A stretch of DNA of 64,000 nt, from assembly GCF_963966145.1 (NCBI RefSeq), contig NC_091047.1, positions 8,432,001 through 8,496,000 of the forward strand. The letters run 5' to 3'. A program made the translations under genes and the position numbers. Numbering within the stretch: position 1 is the first letter of the stretch; each line of letters starts with the position of its first letter. The notes under the pieces were generated by a model, which saw only the letters and a list, made by a program, of their open reading frames with translations, ran no database searches and was not told where the DNA came from. Source of the DNA: Tenebrio molitor (taxonomy: Eukaryota; Arthropoda; Insecta; Coleoptera; Tenebrionidae). Shown here piece by piece: positions 21,661-36,600 of this stretch.

Positions 21661-24600
21661 ATGAAAGTGGTGATTTTATTAATTTGTGTTTACGTAAAAA
21701 CAATGACTCGAACAAATTATGGGTGTTATTGTAAATACAGTTTAGTAATATTCGCAACAGTGGCTTCTTTTTTGACATACACACAAGGTAACAGAATGGT
21801 TTTTTAAACAATTATTGCTGCTTATCGACGCGGTTGTGAGCGATTTCATGTATTAAACGTCCTTTAACATGACTGAAATTGTACTTTGGCAAATTTTCCG
21901 CGTGATGCCAAATCGCAATCGGCTAAAATCGCAACTTTTTCTGTTTGTTTATATTTATAATTTCAACTTTTTATGGCGCAGTTTTTTTTTAAATAATTTG
22001 CGTCGTTAGTGCTCTTCTATTACCGCAAACTAGTATCAACATTTGCATAACTCGCATTTGACGAGAAAAACTAATTTTGCGGCGTCGATCAGTCTGCTGT
22101 TTGATAACAGAACCAAAATAAACAAACTTTTATATTATTGCCAAACACAGTTTTTTCACACTTTCTAGTTAAAATCGCTGACATTTTACATGAAAACAGT
22201 TCACTCACACCATGCCATTTCCTAACCCCCAATTTCAGACTGAACCCAGCAACATTACATACAGCGTGACAGAAACTCACGATACCCCTGTTTTGAAAAT
22301 TCTTTGTAATCGAGTGTGCTGAACAGATTGATACTCGTCACGTTATGTGTCACGTTTGACATTTAATGTTGTAATAATTATGACGGGAAAGTCTTTAAGG
22401 GCGGCTTCACACTCTCTCAATTGGTCACTTGAGTCGGAATCCGTTTATTATTCTATTGTTCAGCCGCATATATAATTTAATTAGGAGGATTGTGAGACAA
22501 ACTCGGGTTCTTTTTTTGTGTGATTAAGCCTAATTTTAAATTCAAATGTTTTCAAAAGAACTGTAAAATCTTTTTTCTGTCGTAATTTAGGTTTGCATTT
22601 TAATGCGGATTTATTTCCCAAAACAAAAAGTTTTTGTGGAAAATTTAATTATAAATGTGAGCCGTTAATCAGCCGGATTATGAGCGGAAGGTATGAAGAA
22701 GAGCACGCCATGAATAAATATACGTATAAAATAAAAGAAGAAATACAGAAATGTAAAGGAATACGAGCGTAATATACTGTTCCAGTTCTAGGTATGAAAA
22801 ATTGACAGCTGCAAAGATAGTGGTAGTTAGTGTTGCAGATATGTATTTACAAAATATTTATAATATGACAGTCGTCTATTTATAATAATAATTGAGGAAG
22901 GTGGAATAAACAGGAAGATAAAAAATAAATGTGTCGCTTAATTATTGCATACTAGAACCCACGCTCTGTACTTGTAGCTCTAATAAAAGATACAATAAGT
23001 TGCGGAATGCAAACAGGATACTGAAAGGATATTATGAAAGTATGACATCCAATAATAAACATTCACGATATCGACAGCCTGTTTATTTGATTTGCTGCAA
23101 TTACAAGTTTTTGGTTCCGTTTTTGATTCCAACACGATGTGTTACAACAAATACCAGAAAAGTGATGTTTCGATTTGGATTCGGTTTTTCCATTCGATTG
23201 GAATTGTTTGCAAAAACGAAATTTTCTCGTTGGCCGAAAATTTGGAGACTCGTGCTATGAATATTCATTTTCTCATAAAAATGAAGTGGAGGAGATTATC
23301 CAGTCCACTAGAACTGTCATGTACACCCCTTAATTAAGTTTCTACGTTGTTCTGTTTCCAGTGTAGTTAGCATTTTCGAGCACGCAATTTTCTCACATTA
23401 GGTAACTCTGTAAACCTTCCTTCCATTCTTATCAGTATTGCGGTTATAAAGTGTTGTAACGTTTGATTTTTGATGTGTTTCGAAATTTGTAAATACAAAG
23501 GTGATGTCACTTGAAATACTAGACTGCGTAGACACGGTGGCATATTGTATAATATTCAATGATTTTTTTTTCAATGATCTCATTTTATCTACTGATACGA
23601 GATTGGTTTCAGTTTATACAAGATTAGAATAAACGATAACTAAAAATCTACAATGAAGATTAACATGGAAATAATTGCGTCGTATTTTTGTTTACTTGTA
23701 AATCAGTTTTTGGGGTGAAATTGAAAAAAAACAACTTTTTTTTTATCTTTTGAATGTTAAAATAAGTTATGGATCTTTTACTCAGCAACTACGTTTCGAT
23801 TTCTAGATTTATTGTTTGAACCAGTGAATAACTGTTTTTCAAAAATTATCATTCTCAAAGAACAAAAGTTTGGATTATCAATTTTTGATTTTTTTTTTTG
23901 GTGTATAATGTAAGGAAATGTGCTCGCACTAACCATATAGGAGTATTGATTAACTAACAAACTACATAGTTTGTTAGAATATTTTATTAAGCAGATGAAA
24001 AAGGTCAGTATAGTTTGTCCAGCGAGAGACTGATAAAACATCTCTGACATCTCTCGCTGGACGAAGTACATATATAATTTAAAAAAAATATATATGTTCA
24101 TGTGCGGACTAAAAAGAACAAGACAGTGGAATAAAACTGATTATTTCATTCATCATGGTTTTCAACCAATCGTAAGGCTTTATTTTTTGGATTACAGCGA
24201 TAATTCGAGAATTTTTTATGTTCCTTATTCAAATGTTTTTTTTGTCAATTTTCAAGGCAACGCTGAATACTAGTGTCACATTTTTTACTTTTATATCAAA
24301 TGTCAACATGAATCGTCAACTTCCGACGAGCAACTTGGAACCATTTTGAAGGACTTTAAACAATAATATTCATGAAATAATCTTAACGAATTACATACAT
24401 TCGTGCTTCTGAAATAATCTGTTGTAATTACTCAAGTTGATTAAAACGCAACACTCGTATTATTTTTTGACAAATTAAAACGTCAAAAAATGACACTCGT
24501 AATCAATTTTCGTATTGCAAATCGATAATTTCGAAGCACTCATGTAATTACAAGTGATAATTTTATTGAAAACCGTATACGAGTAGCAACAACAATTATT

Positions 24601-27600
24601 AAATGTACTTATATTATTGTTGACGTTTATTTGTATAATTATGATTTTTTTTTGTTTTGTTTATTTTTAATTACGATCGATGTTGTTCACGTAATTTGCT
24701 ACTGTAAATTCAGATACATCAGATATCTCCGCCTTTTAATTAATTATAAACTTCCATATGCAAAAAATTTTTTTCGTATTTTATACAGTAATGGACTGGA
24801 TGTGTGGCTAATATATACATAATTTACTAAAGTGGTACTTCATTCACAGCATAGCAACTGTTACTGCATAGCAACGCATAAAAACATTTTTAACATGGAA
24901 ATTATTTTTATCGGTGTAAATATGTATTGAAAAGGTGATTGCTTAAATTTGAAGTATCTACGTTTAAAATATCTTCTCCACATCGGAATATTGAAATTTT
25001 CTGGGAGGACAAATTTGGAAAATATTTTTGTTTATTTATTTTGCTGAAGCAACTTGCCTACTATTTTTTTTTTATTTGTAATTTTCATATATTCGACATT
25101 TAATGTCACTTTTGCAGAGTGTTCCAAAATGATTGTGGCATCGTAGAGTGCTTGGATCGGAAAAAATAGTTTGCCATCTTTCGATGATAAGGTCACGCAC
25201 TACATTAGAATAAGCCGCTGGCAAGTGTCATTATATCATTTCTGTAACTTATTGCCTGTTGTCAATATAAAAAAATTAACAAGAAAGTGAAATGATGCCT
25301 CGAGTTTATCCAATGAAAATTAGTCAAAACATTTTATTATTCTAAGGAGTTGTAATTGGTTTAAAACCATTACAAACTGATTTAGTTAATATTGTTTGGA
25401 TGATAAACTTAACCTCTCTTATACCTGTTACTTTTACGGTTCTTGATAGTTGGTATCACTTTTCTAATATGCCTCAAAATTCAAAACACTCAAATTGTCA
25501 AAACCTACTACGATACCACACTTTCTGTACAGGGTGCCTCCAAATTCGCGAATTCCGAATTCGGAGCGTTGTTTGGGATCACTTCGTTAGTCCAAATATG
25601 GAAAAAAAATCGGGACTCCCCCCCACAAAGATACATTGGTCTGAAGGTGCACTCTTTGAACTGCATTTTCTTCAAATACAGGCGGTTTATTGTCATTTAT
25701 GGTGTAGATGATTGTGGAAAATAATAACGTAAAACAATTTTTTGAAGAATAGCTTTACTTTGGAGTAAAAATATCTTAAATGTTTGTAATTTTTCTTAAA
25801 AATGGAACGGCAACGTAGCTAGAACAGTATTTTATTTTACTATACTGTTATATTATATTATATTATACTGTGGATATGCAGGCTGCTATGAATTGAAAAG
25901 TATTTACGAGCTCCACTGGGTCTTTCCCTACCACGCTCTGAATTCGGAATTTGCCAATTTTGAAACACCCTGTATATTGGACGATTCAAAATGGTTGTGG
26001 ATAAATATGGCAACTATGTACGAACATTTATGTGGCAACTGTGTGGATGCGGTAGAGTTGACATTTGGATGACATTTCATATGCGTGCATTTGATTTTTT
26101 TTTATACCATTGTACATCGATTTGACAATTTTCAAAATTGCGCGACTATGAACTATCAAAGAAATGTCAACTCTATCCTACTTACAGAGTTGCCACATAA
26201 ATTTTCGTACATAGTTGCCATATTTATCCACAACCATTTTGAATCACAAAATGTGTACATGAAATGTTTCACATTTTCGTAGAAAATGCAAAAAAATAGT
26301 TTTTTGTTTGACACTGTCAGAATTTGAGAATTTTCTCCTCTGTGAACGGATTTTGATAAATGTCAGAAGTTGTCAAAACGAAACGTCAAGCTAATTTTAA
26401 AGATTTTAAGCGATTTGGAGCCTTTAAGGAGATCGTCGAACAAAAAATATTGTATTCAACTCGTTTGTTAAATAAACTACTAATACGTAAGGTTTTATAA
26501 ACGTGTTTTTACTGAATTTGTTACGAAATATATTATTGTTCATTACTTGCAACACATCCTGATGCGATATTATCTAAGTATGACTTTTAATTTAAGACAT
26601 TTTACTATTCTCAAAAGTCAAGAATTAAGTTTATCTTAAGGGAAAGGATTTGTGAAAGGATTTTAGTCTTTAAATCGATAATAATAAACAATCGCATACA
26701 TTGATATTTCTATTAGTTCTAAAATATACAATAACTTCATCAATAGAAATTTAGAAATAGATAAATAAAAAAAATATTTCTAGCACAGTTAACATTAAAA
26801 ATGGTAAGTACTTCTAGCACAGTTACATAATACTGCATGCATTATTCCTCTCGTTTGAAAGAACTTATGACAAAATGTAGAATTTCCACCTGCAGCATGT
26901 TTTTCTAGAGGTACGTAACAAGTCTAATGTATTTTTAATAATTCTGTTTCATGAACGGAAATTCTCAATGTTAATATCCCCAGTGCATGTCAAGTTGTCG
27001 ATAAAATTATCGACCAGTGATATTTTGTCAAACTATTTCCTGAAAAGAAATTACTCAGAAAAACTGGTAATTTTATCGACAAGTGAAAATTATCGACCAG
27101 TGATATTTTGTCAAGACTATTTCCAAAAAAAAGAAAAATTGATAATTTTATCGACCAGTGATATTTTGTCGACTATTTCCTGAATAAAAAAAAAATACTC
27201 AGAAAAATTGATGTAATAGATTTTGTTTTTCATATTTTTTATGTATTTCTATAAAATATTTATTCCAATGAGATTTGCCAAATTTGAATTTAAATTTTCC
27301 CTAATGCATTAATTATTATCCCTGTCATTTGTTTATCATTGATTCAAATTCAACAATTATCTGGTTGGATGAAATTTTTTGAAGGAAATAGTCTTTTTTA
27401 CACATTTTATTACTCCGTCATCATCACGAAGCGTTTAATTGATGCTACGTTGCATAAAGATATCTTCCAGTTTTATTTTATGGCATCGTAATTTAAACAC
27501 CGCCTCAGCTTCTTCATTGTTAGAAATAAAATAGCGTACTCGCAGTTACAATAAGACTGCTTTTGTGTTTTATTGATACCGTTAATTTATTTATGAAATA

Positions 27601-30600
27601 AGTTAGAGGCTATCGCGACCTCTGTAAAAGGAAATAAAAGTCGTTTCCTATTCTCTCATAGTCATTAGTATTTTAATAAGCACAGCAAAATATGAGTCGG
27701 GAGTTAAATCACCTTCTAATTATTTGATCGATGTGTTATTATTCGTCATGAAACATTTACAATCGAAATTATCTGTGTACATTCAGGTTTCGTAACTAAT
27801 AATTAGCTTGTTGAAAAATTTTATCTGGAATTTAAAGGAAACAAAGAAAATTTTTAATCGTCAGTGTGAATCAAGTTCGGACATGATTTTGACTGGTTAT
27901 GGTAAATTGCGCTTATATTACGTTCGTAATCAGTCAGTCTGAAGTAAGTAACATTATGCTGTCTTGTTCTGTTCTGTACATTTCACTTACAGTTTATGTA
28001 AATTGCTCTTCATTAATGCTGTTATCAGAAATGCATGTCCAAGGCTCAGTTGTTTTTTTTTTATCGATTTGGAGGATAACAAATGTTTCCTGTATTTTTT
28101 ACTGCCGCGAACGTGTATCCCCCAGCAGTATTTGTTTTTTTTACGTACACACATAAAGTAGTAGCGGGGCTTATTGATTGATTGATAGATAATGGTAGAA
28201 CACCGACTGAACCCCCGACACTCAGACTGTTGCCCCATTCTGCATCCTGCTGTGTCTGCGAGCGAGATTTATATTCCGGCGGTGGTATCCGCGAAACCTT
28301 TATAAAACCAAACTTTTTATGTGGGCATACAAGACGTGATGTTACCTCGAACTAGGTCTAATAACGTCTAATGTATTCCGCCTCCCTAAATAAAAAATGT
28401 CGTACAAATCAATCCGACCGCGTATTTAGAGATGTTGAATTTATAACGAATTGGAACTTTTCCCCGCCATAAACGAATCCTCTCCGGAATAACAGGGAAT
28501 ATCGATCTTTAGATCTCGATCATAAAAATAACAGCCCCACAGCCGTAAACGTTTAACTGAATGCGGGAGCATGGTCTGAAACATTGTGATCGTAATCTAC
28601 AGAGCTACTACTGCCCCAGAAAGAATTCCTGCGTTAACTATTTATGTATATGATTTTTTTATTTAAATTAAATCGGAGATGAAAGGGAGGAACAGCCGTA
28701 AAGGCTCATATTTTATTGGGTGAGATGCGTCGTAAATCAGGGTCCACCATCCGAAATGCACACGAAGAGACCGACATCTATACCAAGAACCCAATCCTGA
28801 CGACATAAATTTCTTGGGTATCCATCCGGACAATTGGAAGCTGGGCTGCTGCTAATACATTGCTGCGAACGTGGGTAGATCCTTGTTGCGTTCATAATTT
28901 AAACAATTTGCAAATCAGGAGGGAATTGTTACGACGAGGTCCCACTGACCCAAAAAAAGAAGTTGACGTTTATTTTGCCGAAATAGAAGTTAATGAGGCG
29001 TAAGTAAGACCATTTATGGAATGATAACTGCACGTTAAGTACATGAATGGCCACAATTCAACAGTTTCTCCAGTCCATTATCGTTTATCGTAAATCTTGT
29101 GTCGGTCAACAAACTGCGGTGGTCTGCGCGATTCTAAAATTGGTAAATTTGAATGGAGTCATAATTTGGAGGCACCATCGTATTTATTTTCGGTGTAATT
29201 TGTCGACCGCTGACGAAAATAAATTGATTCCTGTTGTAAACATTTCACTTATTTGTGTTGATAAAGTATCGTCCAAAGATTAGCGCCTCGCTTGCGTCTT
29301 TATCGGTCAATTTGTATTGTGATGGGTGGGTGTCCGTAATTAAGACGAACAAGTTCACGTCTTAGTTAAATTGGGTGCGAATTAACCTTTACACCGAGTG
29401 GAATAGTAATCTAATTATTCCACAAAGATTTCTGTTGAAACTTAATTACGTGTTTCCTGCAACGTTAAAAGGTGACGAAACTAAATTACTTTGTCCAGGT
29501 CCGGATCTAGGAAGGAAACAAGACCACGTGGTTCCGTTCAGCGTCCTCTAAACCTGTCTATTTCTGTTCTGAAAACAAAGTTATTTCACTTAACCGCTGT
29601 ACTAGACTAAATTTACAACGTTATCTTGCAAGTGTGGCTAAATGAGTCCCGGCTACTATTTTAGCGTCGCACAAATCATCTTTCTCGTAAATTTCGAAAG
29701 GCTGAAAGTTCGTTTCGAGACCACTCGATAATTTATTCCTGTTGTCGGTGATGATTTATGCTCGGTGGAGCACCACCCCGGACTCACACAGACAAAAGAT
29801 TCCCTTTTGTGTAAGTCGAGTGGTCTTTTTTAAGCTCCACCATAAAAGACTGCACCTAATAAAACGAAAAAATCCGATCGCGGGGGTTGGACTCGAGTTC
29901 ATACGCGGCGGGGGTGGCTTCGTCGCCGGTTTTTCAACGTTCCCCCGGCGAAAACAAATTAAACGTCTTGTTTAGGTGTCGGCGGCGAGAGATTTAACAA
30001 AGTTTCGGATTGAAATCGTTCCGAATTGGCGGCTGCTTTTGTCGCCGAAACAATCGTAATTTGCCGAGTTGAAAGGGGTTCGTTACCGTTTCGGGGTGGT
30101 TCCGGAAAACGAACTTTTATCTGAAATATCCACCCCTGTTAAATAGAAACAGCAATTTAAAGTTTCGGTGGTGCGCCATTGTTTTAAGAAGTGAGATGCA
30201 AAGCATCAGCCTTCGACGATTGGATTTTCAAATTGATTCCAAGTATCGGCTCTCGCTTTTTTCCCTATCTAAATCACAATTCTTTGTGACAAATGTGCGG
30301 CCTCCCGCTGGTTGGCACTTGATCGGATGTAGGAGAGTAAATCCTTTTTTCTTGGTTGAGAAAACTGCCGAAGCAGAAATACTTCAGAAGCCACCCGATA
30401 AATTTTACTATGATTAAAAAATGCGCAAGGGGAAGAGAAGACTTTTAAAACTCACATGCCATGAAATAGTGTGGCTGGCACACGCGAATGTAACTTCGCG
30501 GCGGGAGTTTATGAATAACAGCCTAGATCAGTACTCTGTTATCACGTCCTTTTCAGTCTTTTATTACATTTAGCACATTATCTCGGTAGCTGGGGAGCTC

Positions 30601-33600
30601 ACCGCATTTTTAGTGCGTAGATGAAAAACCTCTCTGCCATATGGCGCCGTCAACAGTGTTTTGGACAAACAGTCTCTAGCGCAGCTTTCAGACTAATTAC
30701 ACCAACTCCTCAATCTCTGTAACTTTGCTCTCGATATGAACTGTCGCTGCCGTAATAATTGTGATTAATTTTAATGAACTGCATGGCCATTTGCGGCGGT
30801 ACAATTTCGGTTTGTTGTCATAAAACGCAGTGAATTAATTTCACGTTAGTAATATGAATGAAGCTTAACGAGAAAAGTTTTTTAATTGCTTCAATAACGC
30901 GCAGTACGTCCATTACCTTGCACGAGAACACTCACTGCCTCCCTATTTTTCCTTCGATTCCCTCTTGACATTTACTCATATATTCCTGTCCCGATTCCTT
31001 CAATAGACCGTGACGTTATTGCTTGTTGGGATTCCGCTGACATTTTCGAACTTCCAAAGCAAATTCAAGAAGTAATGACAAAATGCGAGGAGTTGGAACC
31101 AGGAATTCTCGCTAATAGTTCAGATGTTCCCTGAAAAGTGTTTGATGCCGTTGACATTTGGTGTTAGTTCATCGAAGGAATCACAGTTGTTCGTCATTTT
31201 ATCGACAGCGATCTTTCAATATTTGATCGCTTGGAAGACAGGGGGTCATTTGTTATGTTTGACAGCAACGAGGGATCAAACCGAAGGCGGTGATCCATTG
31301 TTTTGGCGTTCGTTAACACGTCAATGATTCTTTTTTTATTTTTTCTCCGGTGTTCCGGACGAGTATTGTGTTCTCGGACACGGGTCAGAGGCTCCCAAAT
31401 GAAGTGTCAAATTGAAGGTTTGACCTGACCCATCTGTGAATAAAACCTCCATATTCTAGATGACAAACTCTATTCACGCTAGTGCAATCATTGGTAGAAA
31501 AAGGCGTAAGAAATATTGATCGACCGTTGCCCACCAAATTACAACAAGCGATGGGTGAGGAGTATTTATATGCAGCCAGGGCATTTCATGTTTAGCGTTC
31601 GGCTAATGAAAGCTTAACGTATTAAAAAAGTTTGTTGGACTTAATTGATTACCTGTCCAGACTGTTACAAAGGATATTAAGAGAATCGGAGTAAATATCC
31701 GCAGACAGGATTTTCAAGCGGATGGATCTTTTAATAATAGAGCTTGAAAGATGTGAGGAAGAAATGAGCACAAATGACTCTTAATATGCAATTTCAATTT
31801 GGATGGGTTGAGTTTATTGAGTGTTGGCGTGGTCAGGCAAAATTTACATATGAAAAATTCCATTCTATTAGATTAAAGATACATATTTTCTTGCAACCTA
31901 CACAAGTCGCATATGTTTCATTGGAAAACTTTGTATGCATTTTGAAAAAAATCTTTATCAATTAGAATTACCTACAGTTATCACTTAGTGCGACATAGTT
32001 GTTGTCATTTTGAAATTTTATATCATACAAACTGGAAATTTCGAAGAGACGAAAGATGGAGGAGACAAATTGAATTTTTAGTGTGACAAGTTCATCTTGA
32101 AATTTGAAAATGTGACTGGGTGCGCACCTGAATCCCAGAATTAAGAGTGGTTGCCAACTGGAAACGGCAATCGGGCTTTCCTGCATGTCAGCACTATCAT
32201 CTCACTCCAAGTGGAAGTTGATCGTATTGATCCGTTGATGGTAAATTGCGACAATGTGCTTCCAGAGATTTAAGACTTGTGTTAAATATAAATTATTGGC
32301 AACAGTGGCACGTTGTCTTGTAAACAACTTGTAACTGCTGATCGTAAACCACAATTAATCTGGACCTCGTAAAATGAAAAGTAACAATCAACAATGTTTC
32401 CATATCTGCGGCGAGATGAAAATTGTTGGGAATGGCGAAATTCTGAAGGAAGTTGGTGTCATTTTGTCGAGCAAAGTCGGATTGTTTGTACAGTTATATT
32501 GATGCTCGGCAGATTCCAGAAGATCATGAGAAACAGATTTTGAGGACACACGAACGAGTTAATTTGACGAAACGCGCTGTTCAGTCGATTCTTAAAAACA
32601 GTTTATTACTGGTGTTAATTGCATCTGCACAAGCAGCCTTTACTGCTGTGAGCAGTGAGTTATGCTCGTTTTATGTACGTTCGTAAATAATTTTGACGGC
32701 ACCACCTGAAAAGTGACGGAGTAAATAAAATCCCCCACATCATAATAATACGTGCAGGAAAGCGTCGACTGAAAGGTCCAATCATTTAAATTTCTGTGGG
32801 CACGTTTGCAGGAACCGGTGACAGACAGACCAATTGAAAGGCTGAAAACTCCAGTCACGACAACAGTTTAGACCTTCGATAGCACGAATCGTGTGATTTC
32901 TGTGCATTTTTCACGACTATTTGATGGAGCAACGGCCTCGCCGACGGTTCATTTTCCTTTTTTTTTTGCGCAATCTTATTTGGTGAAGTTTAGAGCAAAT
33001 TTACACAACGAATCACGCGAGCAGTGCCAACGCAAACTTCATCATCCTTCTTGATTGATTCGGAAACTGCGCCAGGACTCCAGATTAGAGAGAGAGTCTT
33101 CTTCCTGGCCTGGCTGAAAAAAGCATTGTTACATTAGCGCTCCGGTTTATGGGGCAAAGGAGGTGGGAATGAGAAACGAGGAGGATCCAAGGTTTGGACT
33201 TAATCACTCCTGGAATTTGTTGTCGGGTTGGCAAATACGTAAATAGTGGTGATAAAGGACTCCGGCTTAATGAGTTTTCTTGAAATATTTGCATATCGAC
33301 ACGTGACCGTCTCCAGAAATTGTTTTTGTCTCCGGGCTGTGTCGTTGAGGAAACAAAACGGTCCGATAAGGCATGAGACCTTCTACGGGTTTAAACCAGA
33401 TTTCTGCAAGCACCGTAAAAACTGCCAATTACCTGTCGAGATTGTCATCGGTCTCATTTCGCCCGTTTTCAAATAAAATTAAATTGATAATTAAGTTTTC
33501 GATTTATTCGTTTCCTGATCGAATCGAGCGGTCTTCGATTCGGTGCGGGTTAAAGGACAAAACCTGTACTCCTGCAAATTCTAATAATACTTGTCTCGAT

Positions 33601-36600
33601 AAATTACACGAAATAATCCGTAAATTATAACGTTGTAATATGAACGGATAATTTATTAACGACGTAACCACTTTATCATGGCCCTTTCTTTTACACTAGG
33701 AACAGTGGGCGGCAATAATGCATTCATGTGAGGCCGTCAACTCGTAATGAATCTAATTTTAATTTATTGGTACTATCTATTATGCGGACGAGGACGATTA
33801 TTATGTTATTATATTGGCATTTTTTGCTTCGATTCTAACACCTGTCTATTATTCTGCGTCGTGGGCTTTGCAAATGTGAGTCGAAGAGAAACCATTATGT
33901 TAATCAATTAAAACCAAAAGAGAAACGAGCTTTTTCACAGAATCCCAATCCATACTTTGCGGTAACCGATTTCTGGTATCATCATTTTGTGTAAATTTAT
34001 GATGGGTCTCATAATTAGATTTCGACTTTTTCCAACCGGAGACTTTCCTGGAAACCTCGAAGAATGTTGCTCGAAAAATAAAGTTGACGTCATTGCCGAC
34101 GAAGCTTGGATTAGAATTTTAAATTACAAGTGTAGTAGGTGGCAGTAGCCGTTATACAATGAAATTGATTTTACTTTATTTTACCATCGAATGAGATGAT
34201 GAAAAACGTAAAATATGTAAGTTTCTCCGACCAAGAGACGCAGAGAAAGAAAAGAAACTCCTGAACTAGCAGGAATATTATGCGATTTAAGTTCTTTATT
34301 AGAACGTTCGCAGTAAAACAAGGATTTCAAGAACATTTTCTTATTATCCTCTTGCAGCACACCTTATTATGAAGTGTTTCATTTCTAATTTGACATTTAC
34401 GTAATAAACATCTTTAAATGCCAAGACGGCTCCAACGTGCAAATTATCCACAACTAAGTTTGGACGAGGTGGAATGATTGCCATAAGGGAAATTGGTTTT
34501 CCAGCGAAAAATATTTCGATGTTTGACCTGTGGCACAGATGGATCCACACAATTTTAGAGATCCTTGGGCCTTATCGTGATCTTGGATATGTTGAGTGAA
34601 TCTCAGATAAGATCCTGAGAATTTGAACCCCAAAAGATAATTCCGTATAACCAGAGCCGTTGAAAGCCGCGAGGGAACATCATTCCTCCATTTGTAGACA
34701 AAAATTGATTAGAAGAGTGAAGGTCTAGTGTTTAATACGAAGTTTTTGCGACGTAAACAAATGATGGTCAAGTTAACACAGTAGCAAGAAGAGAGGCTCT
34801 TTAGTATTGACCCTAACAATAAGAAATTTATAATGACATTCAAAAGAAATCCTGGGATGGGAAGGCGTCAATTATTGCGCTTTTTAAAGCGTAGATTAAT
34901 TGGAGCATGTTGACAGCTAACCTAAAATATAGAGCCAAAAAATCTTTCTTTTCTTTATTTGCAATGTTCTACAGTAAAAATTGGATAACTTAACGATTCC
35001 TATTCTCGAGGCAAATAAGGGCACCCTTTGCTGAAAACAAACATGTTCCAATTTTTATCCCGATTAAACATAAACAAATGTCATTCGTGTCAAACGGCGG
35101 GAAATTCAAACTTTACACTGTCCTAAACGGTGTAATTTTTCCAACGCCTATTCAGCCCAGGATTTCATTTGAACGCGCGATGCATTTTGTATTCAAGTTT
35201 TCTCGTTAGGTGGCAAGTTTGGAAATATTTTAGTAATATTTTACCAATTTTGAAATGCGTCTTTTATCAGGAGAGGTGTTTGGAGGTGAATCGCAGCCAG
35301 CCAGTTCATTATGAGAAGACACAATGAAGAGCCGAAAATAAATCATTATGTGTACAAAGTGCAGCTAACAGTTGGATGAAATAAGAGTAATAAATTAGAA
35401 AAAAGAAAATAAATTGTTTTTTCCATGACGGTAATTCTGTTGTAATTGGTTCTTATTTTACGGTGCTGCAACTGACAGCAGTTCATGACTTAACAAATAA
35501 TAAAGGACGGTTTGTACTCCCAACTTATTTAATTAATTTGGGAATCGTTACGTATCCGTGCATGCATTACCCGGAGTTGTACTCCCTGTTGTGTCATAAA
35601 TCAAACTCACGGAAGGCCGAAAGGCACGAATAAATCATTATTAGTATCAGTGTTAGTTTTGTGACAAGTACCGAGATTAAAGTTGGGAAACTCCGGCCGA
35701 CATCTCCGGAACAGGATTTTTTTCCGGACGTTTATAAATGAATAAGGTACAAATAGAAATGAAATAAATCAAAACAACGTTAGCACAAAAACATTTTTGA
35801 GGGTTGAGATGGATAATTTCCGGCCACATGCGCGGTGGGAGGGTTTTGATATGGTCGGCTACCGCTTCCAGGGGTTATCATCTAGGCTCTGCGCTAGTTG
35901 GTTTTCAATATCACTCGAACCCCTTGAATATCCATCCGTTGAATTTATATCTGACCCGTGCAGAGAAAGCTTATTGAAAGTTAAGCTCGGATTTGGTGGA
36001 AACTTCACAGTGCGGGATCGGCAAGGTGCGAAAGTTAATAGTTCTCGGGGAGCATTAGGTTTTTTTGGTTTAATGTCTCTTGAAAATCCCTTGAAAGATC
36101 TTAAAAGCTCTCCTTCATCGGCTGTCAAAAGTTCAGGTGATAACCCGACGCCTCGTAAAGCCCAGCACTAACCCGGGCCATAAATAAAAGTCGTGACAGG
36201 ATCGTTTGCAATTAAATTCGGAAAAGGATAAAATCGGGCAGTGCCGATTGGGGTTTTATGAATATTGTTTGTTTCGAGGGCGCAACGCCGTGGGAATAAT
36301 CAGTCGGCGTGTAATTGCGCGAATTAGATAGGAATTAATAAATAATTCAATCGAATGCAGCAACAAGATGCTGAGATAACGGAGGAAATGACTACCTAGA
36401 AGTACTATTGTGTAGAAACGATATCACTCAGCCCATCAGTGGAATGGAAGGATTGTTAATTCAGGGACGCTGCAGTCGGTCCATTCATATGTCACAGCAT
36501 TCGCCACATTCTTCCACCATTGTGCACATATTGAAGGATTTAATGGAAAGACAGGTTCTACGCCACCAGAATTTCTAATACCGAGCGAAATTTACATGTT

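Noticed and set aside
32453..32686. Frame containing a signal-peptide-like stretch (ILKNSLLLVLIASAQA)
   Set aside because: Considered as frazzled exon 1, but there is no suitable nearby ATG and the donor phase is less convincing than the exon at 21703-21787.
35797..36171. 124-codon plus-strand frame with an open opposite strand
   Set aside because: Composition is that of intron sequence, with no family or splice support; both strands are open by chance.
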